NCBI RefSeq assembly: GCF_030506325.1
Contig: NZ_CP120683.1
Coordinates: 1,674,001-1,738,000, forward strand
Length of the DNA stretch: 64,000 nucleotides
Direction: 5' to 3'
DNA from: Tunicatimonas pelagia
GTDB lineage: Bacteria > Bacteroidota > Bacteroidia > Cytophagales > Cyclobacteriaceae
Below are positions 33,592-42,357 of this stretch, piece after piece. Position 1 is the first letter of the stretch. Each line of letters starts with the position of its first letter. Position numbers and translations under genes: made by a program. Under the pieces are notes generated by a model, which saw only the letters and a program-made list of their open reading frames with translations, ran no database searches and had not been told where the DNA came from.

Positions 33592-33929
33592 AAATCAGGT
33601 AGAATAAACGAACTATCGGCAAATGTAAGACTGCCTATACATTATAAACCTGGAAGTTACGTAATTTGTGATAGAAAATAAGCGGTGATTCTACTAAATT
33701 GCTGTAGTTTAATAAAATAGCTCGGTGCTGAACGCGAAGATTCTTTGGTAGGTATATCTATCCTGACTAACAGAAAATAAGAAAGCACCTTGACTGAGAG
33801 CCCGGTGCTTAATCAACTGCTTATAGGAATTTTTACACAGCTTTCAAGAAGGCGAGAATCCAGCTATTGGGTGTCATCTTCCGGTAAAGAGATGTAAAAA
33901 AATGTCATCGGTTGTATATTTGCTGTACT
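33592..33929. other. 338 bp divergent spacer
   Basis: Between the large amidohydrolase gene and the RDD gene. It holds a short inverted repeat AAGCACC (33783-33789) / GGTGCTT (33804-33810) and, 7 bp before the RDD start, TATATTTG (33915-33922), a TAnnTTTG-like -7 match. Nothing else recognised. Confidence 0.4.
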
Positions 33930-34694
33930 ATGCCTATTGAATCTAGCCTCAAACCTAAAAAAATAGAAATTCATTCGCTTCAAGTGGATGACGAACTTCA
34001 ATCGACTCGACTGGCTTCCTTTTCCCGCCGAACGATAGCCTTTGCCCTCGATTGGGTTATTATTATTTTGTGTACTGAGATGATGGCACTTATGCTGCCT
34101 TTGGCACTGATCTTCTGGCTTATTCGCGGAAGGGTGAAAAAATCGTTACGGAAGGGGCAACGGCTCATGAAACGAAGTATGTTACTGGCCGATCGGCAAA
34201 TCGCTTCCTACGAAATAGATGTGAAAGTCCGGCGTCGCTTCACTCGCTACATGGTTATTTATCTCTACATTCTAATGTATTTGCCAATTGTGCTGGCCTT
34301 AGGATGGTCGGTTAGCTGGCTCGTGGAGTTGATTAATCCCGAGCAATACGGGGCAGTAGCCGAACGAGCCAATCAAATTTTTTCGTCGGTTTTTCAGCCT
34401 ATCAGTAGTTTGAATACTGCCTTTGACCTGCTAATACGGTTTCTAGGCGCGTTTCTGTACTTTGGGCTATTCACCTGGCAGTGGGACGGACAAACGCCTG
34501 GTAAACGGTTGCTACATATTAAAGCTGCCAAAATCAGTGGTAAGCCATTTTCGTTCTGGTCAAGCCTAGAGCGGGCCACGGGCTACACCTCCTCGGCAGC
34601 CTTTCTACTCTACGGTTTCTTCCAGTGCTTCTGGGATCGGAACCGCCAAACCACCCACGATAAGATTGCGGAAACTGTGGTGGTTGAAGCGTAG
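33930..34694 (+). CDS. RDD family membrane protein
   Basis: A 254-residue protein. Membrane segments lie around FALDWVIIILCTEMMALMLPLALIFWL, YLYILMYLPIVLALGWSVSWL and FLGAFLYFGLFTWQW. The RDD signature is seen as Arg/Asp in SRRTIAFALDW, the GQTPGKRLLHIKA loop and the Asp in HDKIAETVV. Family function is not settled (ion exchange has been reported for some). The ATG at 33930 is chosen since residues upstream do not fit. Confidence 0.88.
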   Translation: MPIESSLKPKKIEIHSLQVDDELQSTRLASFSRRTIAFALDWVIIILCTEMMALMLPLALIFWLIRGRVKKSLRKGQRLMKRSMLLADRQIASYEIDVKVRRRFTRYMVIYLYILMYLPIVLALGWSVSWLVELINPEQYGAVAERANQIFSSVFQPISSLNTAFDLLIRFLGAFLYFGLFTWQWDGQTPGKRLLHIKAAKISGKPFSFWSSLERATGYTSSAAFLLYGFFQCFWDRNRQTTHDKIAETVVVEA

Positions 34695-34899
34695 ATATTA
34701 TCTGCTTTTTTTGTTACAAATCACCTAGTCTAAACCAGCTCCGGTATAATTCTCCATTGCACACCTCCAGAAAAATATGTTTATAGGCAACTTTTTTGTT
34801 TACCTTTAGAGAAAGCACCGTATTAATTCTAATAATGAAGACTAGTGTGCGGCGAATATTTTCGCGTAGACAATAAGTTGTAACTTTAAAGGATAATCA

Positions 34900-35781
34900 G
34901 TGCTTGTCCCCTTAGCATTAAATTTTGCCGCCCTTTTTCTATTGATCGTAGTTAGTGCTGCTGTTATAGCTGGTAATTACCATAAGCGGCCGAATGGATT
35001 CCATATAATGGTCGTATTACTACTTATTCCGGTGTTTGCGGAAATTAGACAACTGCTGGTATTGTATGACTTACTCCGTTACGTACCCCTATACTTGTTA
35101 TTAGTGTACATTTTGCTGAGATTAATCGGCCCCTTGATTAACTATCTGGTTCACCTACAATTAAATAGACCATTCAATTTTTTGAGTTGGGTTAATCTAT
35201 TTACCTACCTGGTTTTTCTGTACATTGTAGCTATTGGTATCAGATTTTATCTAAGCGATAGCTTTGGGGTGAACGAGCTATTGTTGACTTTCAAACGTGA
35301 TAATATTTTATCAATTACCTATCCCGTAATACAGCTATTGCACGTAGGACAAGCTCTCTATCTGCTCCAAAACGATACTGCAAATACCAAAAAAGGCATT
35401 AAATATTTCATTAGGATGTCGGTTATCGTGGTAGTGACCGTATTGGTTGTATTACAGGTAGGTTATTTTCTATTAGACCGAACAAGCGTTGAACTTATTT
35501 TAGCCCCGATAATTTTCATCATCGTATATTCTGCAATACTTTTCATGTCAATCAGATATTCAGCCATTTTTGAGTCCTCATCAACTACAAAAACGCTAAG
35601 TACACTTAGCCAACGAGAGAACGAAGTAATTCAAAAACTCATAGCGGGCAAAACTGATAAAGAAATAGCGGACGAACTTCATCTGTCAGCCAGTACCATC
35701 GCTACTTATTGCCGCAGAATTTACACGAAACTGGAAGTAAAAAACCGCACGGAAGCCACTAAAAAGTATTTTGAGCTTTAA
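34900..35781 (+). CDS. Membrane-bound LuxR-type transcription regulator
   Basis: A 293-residue protein: about six to seven hydrophobic segments (1-225) followed by a LuxR/GerE helix-turn-helix (about 230-293) with SQRENEVIQKLIAGKTDKEIADEL and SASTIATYCRRIYTKL. It probably senses a membrane signal and acts on DNA while anchored or after release. The start is GTG at 34900 with AAAGGA upstream. It converges with the 686-residue gene. A hairpin GTAGATA/TATCTAC lies at 35832-35849 between them. Confidence 0.85.
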   Translation: MLVPLALNFAALFLLIVVSAAVIAGNYHKRPNGFHIMVVLLLIPVFAEIRQLLVLYDLLRYVPLYLLLVYILLRLIGPLINYLVHLQLNRPFNFLSWVNLFTYLVFLYIVAIGIRFYLSDSFGVNELLLTFKRDNILSITYPVIQLLHVGQALYLLQNDTANTKKGIKYFIRMSVIVVVTVLVVLQVGYFLLDRTSVELILAPIIFIIVYSAILFMSIRYSAIFESSSTTKTLSTLSQRENEVIQKLIAGKTDKEIADELHLSASTIATYCRRIYTKLEVKNRTEATKKYFEL

Positions 35782-35845
35782 GTGAGCTACGTAACTAGCG
35801 CTCAGATTTATTACCACTTTAGAACACTCGTGTAGATACTTATAT

Positions 35846-37906
35846 CTACGGTATAGGTAATTCTTTAGCTCGGTCTACTTCCCCAATTTCATATAAAAGC
35901 TTTACTGTTTCAGCATACATTTGTTGATATTGGAAACTAGCTGCGTTGTTAGATGTATAGGTTAAAAGATTCGTTAGTTGCTTGCCCTTTTGTCTCGAAT
36001 CTTGCTTAAAGTGGATTTCTGTATGCGCGTAGCGCAATGAGAAGCCTAACCATAACTTGGTTTCTGACCCAAATATTTCTTCCTCTGATTCTTTGATACG
36101 TTGGCTTTGTGCTTCCAAAATCTCGAAAGCTCGATCAAAATTTTTCATGCCTGCGTACGCGTGTGCTTTCTTGATTTCTGCCTCAATATGCTTCTCCGGA
36201 TAATTTCCCGAGTTTGGGTTAAGTTCCGCCTGGTACGTATTAATTGACTCCAGCGCATTCTGGTATTGGCCTGCGCTTACTTGTAAGTAAATTAGGCTTT
36301 CGTATGCTTCAAGCTTTCCGTAGGCCATACTGTTCCGCTCAATGTACCCTAGTATCTGTTGGGTATATCGTATAGCTTCTTCGTACTGACCATTGGCTTT
36401 AAGTGCCAGTAACAATAAACCCAGCCCAGAGGCGTCAAGTGCTTCTGCTGAGCTAATCTCGTTTTCTTCTAGGTGATCGTTGACTAGGGCTTCTAAAACC
36501 GCTACCCGCGCTGAATGTACCGGAGGCTGCACCGTAGCAACCCGACCTATCAATTGTAATCCCAGCATCGGATTATAGTCAAGCTGCTCGCGCTTTACTA
36601 AATCAATAAGATGTTCTTTACTAGATGCTACCACATCGTTGGTAACCAGCGAAGTGTCCAATCTTATTATTCGGGAGGTAACCAAAGCTTTCTTCACTTT
36701 CGCCTCAGATGCTTGGGCACGGTATTTTTCGTCAAATTGTAAAAGCATATTATTAATTTCTGCTTTCATATCGTTAGAAAGTGGCCGGGGTAGTTGAGCT
36801 AGCCTTTTCAAATTCATTGTAAGCTCTTCCTCAGGTGAAAGGTTTTTCATTCTTTCTTGCTCTAGCAATTCCTCAATCTCCGACCATTCCAAATTGAATG
36901 AGACGTCCTCGTTACTTATTTCTAGGGGCTTTGCAACGAGCTGTTCGTTATCAAGAGTAGCATACATCCATTCTTTCTGATCACGCGCATAATAAATCTT
37001 ATCGAAATCAGAAGCTATCTGATCTTTTCGAGCCACCGAGGTTTTCGAGATTTCCAGTTTTTGAAATTTATTGAGTCCAAAACTGTAGGCTAGGGGCACA
37101 TTATCGTAAATGAATAATACCTGATCTCTGGTGGGGTGGCTCTTCATACTAGAATACCCTCGCTTCCCCAGCATAAACGGGGCTTTTTTTATCTCACCCG
37201 TATTTTTATTCATTTGAAACAACTCATACGAGCCCCTCGAGATAGCTAGAAAGTAAACGTAATCCGTTGTTTCTACAGGCATTAGAATAGACCCACCGTA
37301 GTCATTAATCTTAGAAAGATCTATTTCGGAGAATGACGCTTTTGCGAAGTTATAGCTTCTTATTTTTAGCCTACTGTATACCGGATAATGCAACTGCTCA
37401 CTGTCGGGCGAGAAGGTTATATTAGTGACATTGAATCTCTCAGCCATTTCCAGCAGTTTGCTTCTGAAATCACTATCATCGAAGTATTCCTCCTGAAATT
37501 GTAAATCAATGAAAGTACCGTCTACCACTACTTCTACGCCATACTGAGAAATGCCTACTAACTTTCCGTCAGCATAGCAAAGCACGTCATCAATCCCTTC
37601 GATAGTTGGCAGTTGCTCAGTTTTACCCGTACTACTGAGCCGCAATAAACTTACGCTTGAAGATGAAACTTCACTAAATGCTTCAGCTTCTTCCATGACT
37701 TCGGATACTTCCTCAACTGCTTCTGCGTTTTCCATCATCTCCGCTTCTCCGCCATTGCCTTTCTTCAGTATGAAAACCGGATATTGATTCTGATATCCAA
37801 CAAACCGTAATTCGGTTACTTCCTTCTGACACCACGCATCAGTAGTATTGAATAAAAATATAACCAGAAATATCGAGCAGAGCATCTTATAGAAATGATT
37901 GTTCAT
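35846..37906 (-). CDS. Exported protein with propeller-like middle and TPR-like C-terminus
   Basis: A 686-residue protein with a signal peptide (MNNHFYKMLCSIFLVIFLFNTTDAWC). An acidic low-complexity stretch (EAEMMENAEAVEEVSEVMEE) follows at about 55-80. The middle (about 80-330) has strand-rich segments like a beta-propeller (TYDYVYF, DQVLFIYDNVPLAY). The C-terminal ~200 residues carry helix pairs typical of TPR (QYEEAIRYTQQILGYIE, QYQNALESINTYQAEL, NFDRAFEILEAQSQRI). No named family. It is followed at ~40 bp by nothing on its strand other than the LuxR-convergent region. Confidence 0.7.
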   Translation of the reverse strand: MNNHFYKMLCSIFLVIFLFNTTDAWCQKEVTELRFVGYQNQYPVFILKKGNGGEAEMMENAEAVEEVSEVMEEAEAFSEVSSSSVSLLRLSSTGKTEQLPTIEGIDDVLCYADGKLVGISQYGVEVVVDGTFIDLQFQEEYFDDSDFRSKLLEMAERFNVTNITFSPDSEQLHYPVYSRLKIRSYNFAKASFSEIDLSKINDYGGSILMPVETTDYVYFLAISRGSYELFQMNKNTGEIKKAPFMLGKRGYSSMKSHPTRDQVLFIYDNVPLAYSFGLNKFQKLEISKTSVARKDQIASDFDKIYYARDQKEWMYATLDNEQLVAKPLEISNEDVSFNLEWSEIEELLEQERMKNLSPEEELTMNLKRLAQLPRPLSNDMKAEINNMLLQFDEKYRAQASEAKVKKALVTSRIIRLDTSLVTNDVVASSKEHLIDLVKREQLDYNPMLGLQLIGRVATVQPPVHSARVAVLEALVNDHLEENEISSAEALDASGLGLLLLALKANGQYEEAIRYTQQILGYIERNSMAYGKLEAYESLIYLQVSAGQYQNALESINTYQAELNPNSGNYPEKHIEAEIKKAHAYAGMKNFDRAFEILEAQSQRIKESEEEIFGSETKLWLGFSLRYAHTEIHFKQDSRQKGKQLTNLLTYTSNNAASFQYQQMYAETVKLLYEIGEVDRAKELPIP

Positions 37907-37949
37907 TCTTCTAAAGTTTTTGGGGAAATGTCAACATGCCCTAGTATTT

Positions 37950-39470
37950 CTAAAATGTGCAGTTCGTAAAATTTGGTAGATTATTTGCTGTCAGCCCAGA
38001 ATCAAATCCAAATCGGGAACAGCTTTCAACAGCATTAATATCCCAACCGCTGAGGTCTTGATTAAAAGCGGTCGCTTCGTTAAACATCTCTGTCATATCT
38101 TTAACGTTGCTTACTTTCCAACTTTCGAGAGTTCTGTTAAAAGTAGGTGTCTGTACGAACATTCTGTTCATATTTTCCACGTTGCCTACATTCCACCCAT
38201 CCAGGGGTTGGTTAAACGCTTTAGCGTTAGAAAACATCTCGCGCATATCAGTAACATTACTGACATTCCACCGATCCATGGGTTGGTTGAAAACTTCGGT
38301 ATCTCTAAACATACCGGTAGCCAAAACCAAACTACTTACATCCCAATCATTCAGAGATTGATTAAAAAAATCGTTAGCTGCAAACATGGCTACCATATTA
38401 GTTACATTGCTAACATCCCAATCTGTTACGGACTGATTAAAAGCACTTCCTAAAAACATACTCTCCATGGTGGTGACTTGGCTCACATCCCACTGATCTA
38501 GCGACTGATCAAACGCATCGGCAGAAAAGAAAAGAAACGCCATATTCGTCACATTGCTCACATCCCAGTCATTCAGTGGCTGGTTGAAAGAATCAGCATT
38601 AGAAAACATTGCTTCCATGGTGGTTATGTTGCTCACATCCCAGTTTCCAATAGCACCATTGAAGCGCTTAGCATTATTGAACATATCCGAAAGATCAGTT
38701 ACCAACGTTAAGTCCGGTGTGTCTGATGCATTATAGCTTATGTTTTCACAGCCAAAAAACGCCCCGTTCATGGTTTGCCACTCGATAGTACCCCACTGCT
38801 CTATCGATTCTATCTGAAGCTGTTCAGGAATACCGACAAAAGGGTCAAAACCAAAGGCCTTAAAGAAAATAGCTGGAAAATCACCGGTGATCGTTACGGT
38901 ATACACCCCAGGTGTGTCGTATGTATGGGTGGAATTTCCGGCCTGGTTGGTGCTTACATTACTGTCGCCCCAATCAACCCTATAATTATAGCTGAACGTA
39001 GTATCTACCGGAATCTCTATACTCTCATTAGCCGTGGTAGTACGCCAGACCGTTACGAATCCACTCTCAATATCAGCTTCTTCTACATCAGTTAACATTA
39101 CTTCTATGCTACCTTCAGCAGAGATGGTATCACTAGTGGCAGTGTATGTAGCGGTAATCATCGTATTGATTTCATAATCATAAGCCTCGGTATTCCCTAC
39201 ACTAATTTCTCCTGTACTTGGTTCAATCAGTATTGCGTCTGCTACACTCTGAGAGGATATACTGTAAATAAGTTGTGAGCTATCACTAGCAAAAGCATTC
39301 ACAGTACCTAAGCTTAGCCCATCGGTTGGGTTTTCGGCAATGGTTGTTGTAAAGTTATTTGCGGTAACTACTACTGGATCTATGATGGGCACTGGTTCTC
39401 CTTCCTCAGGTTCACAGGCTCCCAGCATTACAAGAAAGATAGAGAAAGAAACTTTTTGCATAAATTTCAT
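37950..39470 (-). CDS. BspA-like (DUF285) repeat lipoprotein
   Basis: A 506-residue lipoprotein: signal and lipobox LVMLGAC (Cys near 18), a cadherin-like segment (ANNFTTTIAENPTDGLSLGTV ... AYDYEINTMITATYTA), a PKD-like segment (THTYDTPGVYTVTITGDFP) and then nine ~25-residue DUF285 repeats of the form FNQPLNDWDVSNVTNM, ending with a Cys pair. DUF285 repeats form solenoid surface structures. The ATG at 39470 starts the signal peptide; an upstream frame extension is noise. Repetition at DNA level (about 75 bp period) comes from the protein repeats. Confidence 0.9.
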   Translation of the reverse strand: MKFMQKVSFSIFLVMLGACEPEEGEPVPIIDPVVVTANNFTTTIAENPTDGLSLGTVNAFASDSSQLIYSISSQSVADAILIEPSTGEISVGNTEAYDYEINTMITATYTATSDTISAEGSIEVMLTDVEEADIESGFVTVWRTTTANESIEIPVDTTFSYNYRVDWGDSNVSTNQAGNSTHTYDTPGVYTVTITGDFPAIFFKAFGFDPFVGIPEQLQIESIEQWGTIEWQTMNGAFFGCENISYNASDTPDLTLVTDLSDMFNNAKRFNGAIGNWDVSNITTMEAMFSNADSFNQPLNDWDVSNVTNMAFLFFSADAFDQSLDQWDVSQVTTMESMFLGSAFNQSVTDWDVSNVTNMVAMFAANDFFNQSLNDWDVSSLVLATGMFRDTEVFNQPMDRWNVSNVTDMREMFSNAKAFNQPLDGWNVGNVENMNRMFVQTPTFNRTLESWKVSNVKDMTEMFNEATAFNQDLSGWDINAVESCSRFGFDSGLTANNLPNFTNCTF

Positions 39471-39550
39471 GGTTGAATATTTAGTAAAAAGCTGCCGAGA
39501 CTCTGGTGCCAGCATACCCCGATGGCTTTGTCTATAATTATTATGATCCT

Positions 39551-40135
39551 CTAAAGTCCCCATTTAAAAGCCCCTTGAGCATCAACTACCAAATCGTCAA
39601 ATGACTTTAAATTCTCAACATCAAACTCTACATCAAAACGATAAGGGAACGTCTCTTCCTCCGCAGAATTAGATACAGTAACGGTACCCGTAGTGTTGGA
39701 GAAAGAGTTGTAAGCATCATCTTTACCTGTCACGAAAATTTCTACGTAGGTTTCTTCTAATGCAGCCCCCTCGGTAGTAGCCGTAAAAGTTCCGTTAGGT
39801 GGGCTAAACCGTCCTTCAGAAACCGGAATATAAAAGCTAAGAGAAACGGAGCGCTGATCATTGGGGTCATCAAAAGTAGAAGTAACTGATAAGCGATATA
39901 CTTCGTACGAATTGCCATTGATTGTTGCGCTTAGATTGGAACTTACTGCGAAAGCATCAACGACAAACGTTTCATGTCCCGATATGGCTACTTTACCTTC
40001 CCCTCTAGATATGTCTGATAATAAAACAGTTTCTGATTGCTCATTGGGATTTACCCCTTCTTCGTCCTCACCAGCGCACGAGGCGAAAATAAGAGCGGTA
40101 ACAACAGTGCAAATAAGATTAGAAAATTTGATCAT
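39551..40135 (-). CDS. Lipoprotein of unknown function
   Basis: A 194-residue lipoprotein: MIKFSNLICTVVTALIFASC with the lipidation Cys at residue 20, an acidic linker (AGEDEEGVNPNEQ) and a beta-rich domain ending FKWGL. The pattern (GNSYEVYRLSVTS, GRFSPPNGTFTAT, TVTVSN) resembles small Bacteroidota surface beta-sandwiches, no family assigned. It is 80 bp upstream of the BspA-like gene on the same strand, likely cotranscribed. A palindrome sits 68 bp upstream of its start. Confidence 0.78.
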   Translation of the reverse strand: MIKFSNLICTVVTALIFASCAGEDEEGVNPNEQSETVLLSDISRGEGKVAISGHETFVVDAFAVSSNLSATINGNSYEVYRLSVTSTFDDPNDQRSVSLSFYIPVSEGRFSPPNGTFTATTEGAALEETYVEIFVTGKDDAYNSFSNTTGTVTVSNSAEEETFPYRFDVEFDVENLKSFDDLVVDAQGAFKWGL

Positions 40136-40460
40136 TACTTTGACTTTTGAGTTTATAACTAATGTATGCGTCAAAGTTAAGGTCAATATAGATATACAGT
40201 TGTCATCAATGTTGATGAAATGCTATGTCATCAATAATAGCTACACTGAAAATCAAGCACTTACGAAATTTACTTTAGATATTAAGCTGCCAGATAGTAC
40301 CTGATAGCCAGCGAGTAGATGGAAGAGTTACTACCAAATTAAAGGAAAGGAGGAAGATTACGTTAACACAGCAATGAAATTGCTAACTAGAAAATTATAC
40401 CAAACAAAGAGAAAAATAGTAAGAATAATTGACTAAATCACCGGAAAATAGAGTATCTTT
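40136..40460. other. 325 bp spacer with palindromic site
   Basis: Between the lipoprotein start and the metF stop, both on the minus strand. It contains the palindrome described next and is otherwise AT-rich without a recognised gene. Confidence 0.5.
40203..40218. promoter_or_regulatory. Palindrome TCATCAATGTTGATGA upstream of lipoprotein gene
   Basis: A perfect 16 bp palindrome with an extra half-site TCATCAAT at 40228-40235. It lies 68 bp upstream of the lipoprotein ATG and looks like a binding site for a dimeric regulator; the regulator is unknown. Confidence 0.45.
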
Positions 40461-41411
40461 TTAAAATACCTGCTCGGCTACCCGGCGTACCATCTCCGAC
40501 TTGCTCATGGTATAAAAATGCAAACAGGGCACTCCAGCGGCTTTCAATTCCTGGCACTGCTGTACGCACCATTCAATACCTACTTCGCGAGCTTGCTTGT
40601 TGTCTTTACATTTTGCCACTTCTTTCCGTAAAGCTTCAGGAATATCCAGGAAGAAGTACTTAGGTAGTGCAGTAAGGTGCTTGATAGTTACTAGCGGTTT
40701 TAATCCGGGGATAATGGGCACATCAATACCATTGGCACGACACAATTCAACAAAATTGAAATACACTTGGTTGTCGAAAAACATTTGAGTGACGATGAAT
40801 TCTGCCCCGGCCTCTACCTTATTTTTCAAATACTGTAAATCGGTACCCAAGTTGGGCGACTCGAAGTGCTTTTCGGGATAACCGGCAGCACCAATACAAA
40901 AGTTAGTAGGTGTAGCCGAACCCTCATCGTACAAGTACTTACCCTGATTCATTCCGGCAATCTGCTCAATCAATTCATTAGCGTAGCAGTGGCCTTCCGG
41001 ATGGGGAACAAAGCCTGACTCACTTTTTACTGGGTCGCCCCGCAGCACCAACACATTCTGAATACCTAAAAAGTCCAGATCAATTAGCATATTTTCGGTA
41101 TCTTCTTGAGAGAACCCTCCGCAAATTACGTGGGGCACAGTATCTACGTTATAGCGATTTTGAATGGCCGCACAAATGCCTACGGTACCCGGACGTTTAC
41201 GGGTCACGTACTTTTTCAACATGCCATCGCCCATTTCTTTGTATACGTGTTCTTCGCGGTGGTACGTCACGTCAATGAAGGCCGGCTTAAACTCCATCAG
41301 CGAGTCAATATGGCTAAACAGGGTTTGAATGTCTTCTCCCTTTTTAGGTGGTAAAATCTCAATGGTAAATAGCGTATCGGTAGCCTTCGCAATGTGTTCA
41401 ATCACTTTCAT
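40461..41411 (-). CDS. metF: Methylenetetrahydrofolate reductase
   Basis: A 316-residue FAD enzyme that makes 5-methyl-THF for methionine synthesis. Motifs: FTIEILPPKKGED (catalytic Glu region), FIDVTYHREEH, VICGGFSQED, LVLRGDPV, GAAGYPEKH, VTQMFFDNQVYF and PIIPGLKPL. Length and ends are standard. The upstream spacer toward the LytTR regulator holds an inverted-repeat sequence. It appears monocistronic. Confidence 0.96.
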   Translation of the reverse strand: MKVIEHIAKATDTLFTIEILPPKKGEDIQTLFSHIDSLMEFKPAFIDVTYHREEHVYKEMGDGMLKKYVTRKRPGTVGICAAIQNRYNVDTVPHVICGGFSQEDTENMLIDLDFLGIQNVLVLRGDPVKSESGFVPHPEGHCYANELIEQIAGMNQGKYLYDEGSATPTNFCIGAAGYPEKHFESPNLGTDLQYLKNKVEAGAEFIVTQMFFDNQVYFNFVELCRANGIDVPIIPGLKPLVTIKHLTALPKYFFLDIPEALRKEVAKCKDNKQAREVGIEWCVQQCQELKAAGVPCLHFYTMSKSEMVRRVAEQVF

Positions 41412-41440
41412 GCGGTAAATATAGCAGGAATAGTATTATG

Positions 41441-41576
41441 GTGCTGAGGTGTTTTAGTGCTAAGTGCTCAAGTTTACTAGACTGAGTATTCTAAGCTGGG
41501 CAACGAGATGTCACTCGGTCGCTCAAAACAAGAATGCCGTAGCACGCTAACACCACGAACAATAACACTACAGCAC
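41441..41576. repeat. Inverted-repeat-bounded spacer element
   Basis: GTGCTGAGGTGTT (41441-41453) faces AACACTACAGCAC (41564-41576); the two match as inverted repeats except for two central bases. The 136 bp between are unremarkable. Similar TAACAC-rich sequence occurs at 53238-53272, so this may be a dispersed non-coding repeat. Confidence 0.35.
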
Positions 41577-41586
41577 TAACATTATG

Positions 41587-42303
41587 CTAAAGTGTAGTGA
41601 TCGATTCCATTAGTTTTTTTCGGTACGACTGACTGATGGGAATAATCTTATCAGCGATCTGCAAATTACCCTGGTCGATATTCATAATCTTATCAACCCG
41701 AATAATGAACGAACGGTGCACCCGAAGGAACTGGGTTTTGGGCAGAGTATCTTCTACTGATTTGAGTGTAGCGTATACAGTATACAGCTTCTGAGGAGTT
41801 TTTATCCGCACATAATCGCCGTAGGCTTCAACCCAGTGAATATCTTTCAGGTCAAATTTTACCAGTAGAGAATCAATTTTAAGGTAGATATGCTCAGAGG
41901 AAGCCAGAGAGAGTGGAGCTGTGGTTTGTGGTTTATGTTTGGCCTTGGCTCGTTGCACGGCTTGCAGAAAGCGCGCGTAGTTCGCCACAGGTTTGAGCAA
42001 ATAGTCAGTTACCTCGTGCTCAAAAGCATCTAGTGCGTATTCTTTTTTACTACTGATTACAATAATCTGAGGCTTAAATGAAAGGGTTTTAATAAGTTCT
42101 AAGCCTGACATATCGGGCATCTCTACATCTACAAACAGTAGGTCGATGGGCTGTTGCTGAAGATAATTGGCTGCCTCTACCGGATCTTGGAAGGAGCCTT
42201 TCCACGCTAAACTCTTAGTCTTTTTCACCAATGACTCAATAATTTTCAGCGTCATTGCATCATCATCTACTACTACGCAGCTTAGTTTCTTCTCCACGCT
42301 CAT
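41587..42303 (-). CDS. LytTR-type response regulator
   Basis: A 238-residue regulator with a receiver (about 8-120; CVVVDDD, phospho-acceptor Asp in LLFVDVEMPDMSG, Lys in YLLKPV) and a LytTR domain (about 140-235; YLKIDSLLVKFDLKDIHWVEAYGDYV, LRVHRSFIIRVDKI). It is the last gene of the GTPase/kinase operon, 54 bp after the hybrid kinase, and is its most likely output through the kinase's HPt domain. It is also available to the divergent kinase at 46.9 kb. Confidence 0.93.
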   Translation of the reverse strand: MSVEKKLSCVVVDDDAMTLKIIESLVKKTKSLAWKGSFQDPVEAANYLQQQPIDLLFVDVEMPDMSGLELIKTLSFKPQIIVISSKKEYALDAFEHEVTDYLLKPVANYARFLQAVQRAKAKHKPQTTAPLSLASSEHIYLKIDSLLVKFDLKDIHWVEAYGDYVRIKTPQKLYTVYATLKSVEDTLPKTQFLRVHRSFIIRVDKIMNIDQGNLQIADKIIPISQSYRKKLMESITTL

Positions 42304-42357
42304 AATTCTAATTAGGTTGATCGGCGTATACTAGTAATGTACGTAATTTTAGAGGAA

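Noticed and set aside
33783-33810. AAGCACC/GGTGCTT hairpin as a terminator
   Set aside because: The stem is only 7 bp, has no U tract and no gene ends there.
38000-38800. Regular ~75 bp repeats that could look like a CRISPR-type or satellite array
   Set aside because: They are in frame with the nine DUF285 protein repeats of the BspA-like lipoprotein; long open frames on the opposite strand are shadows of this repetition.
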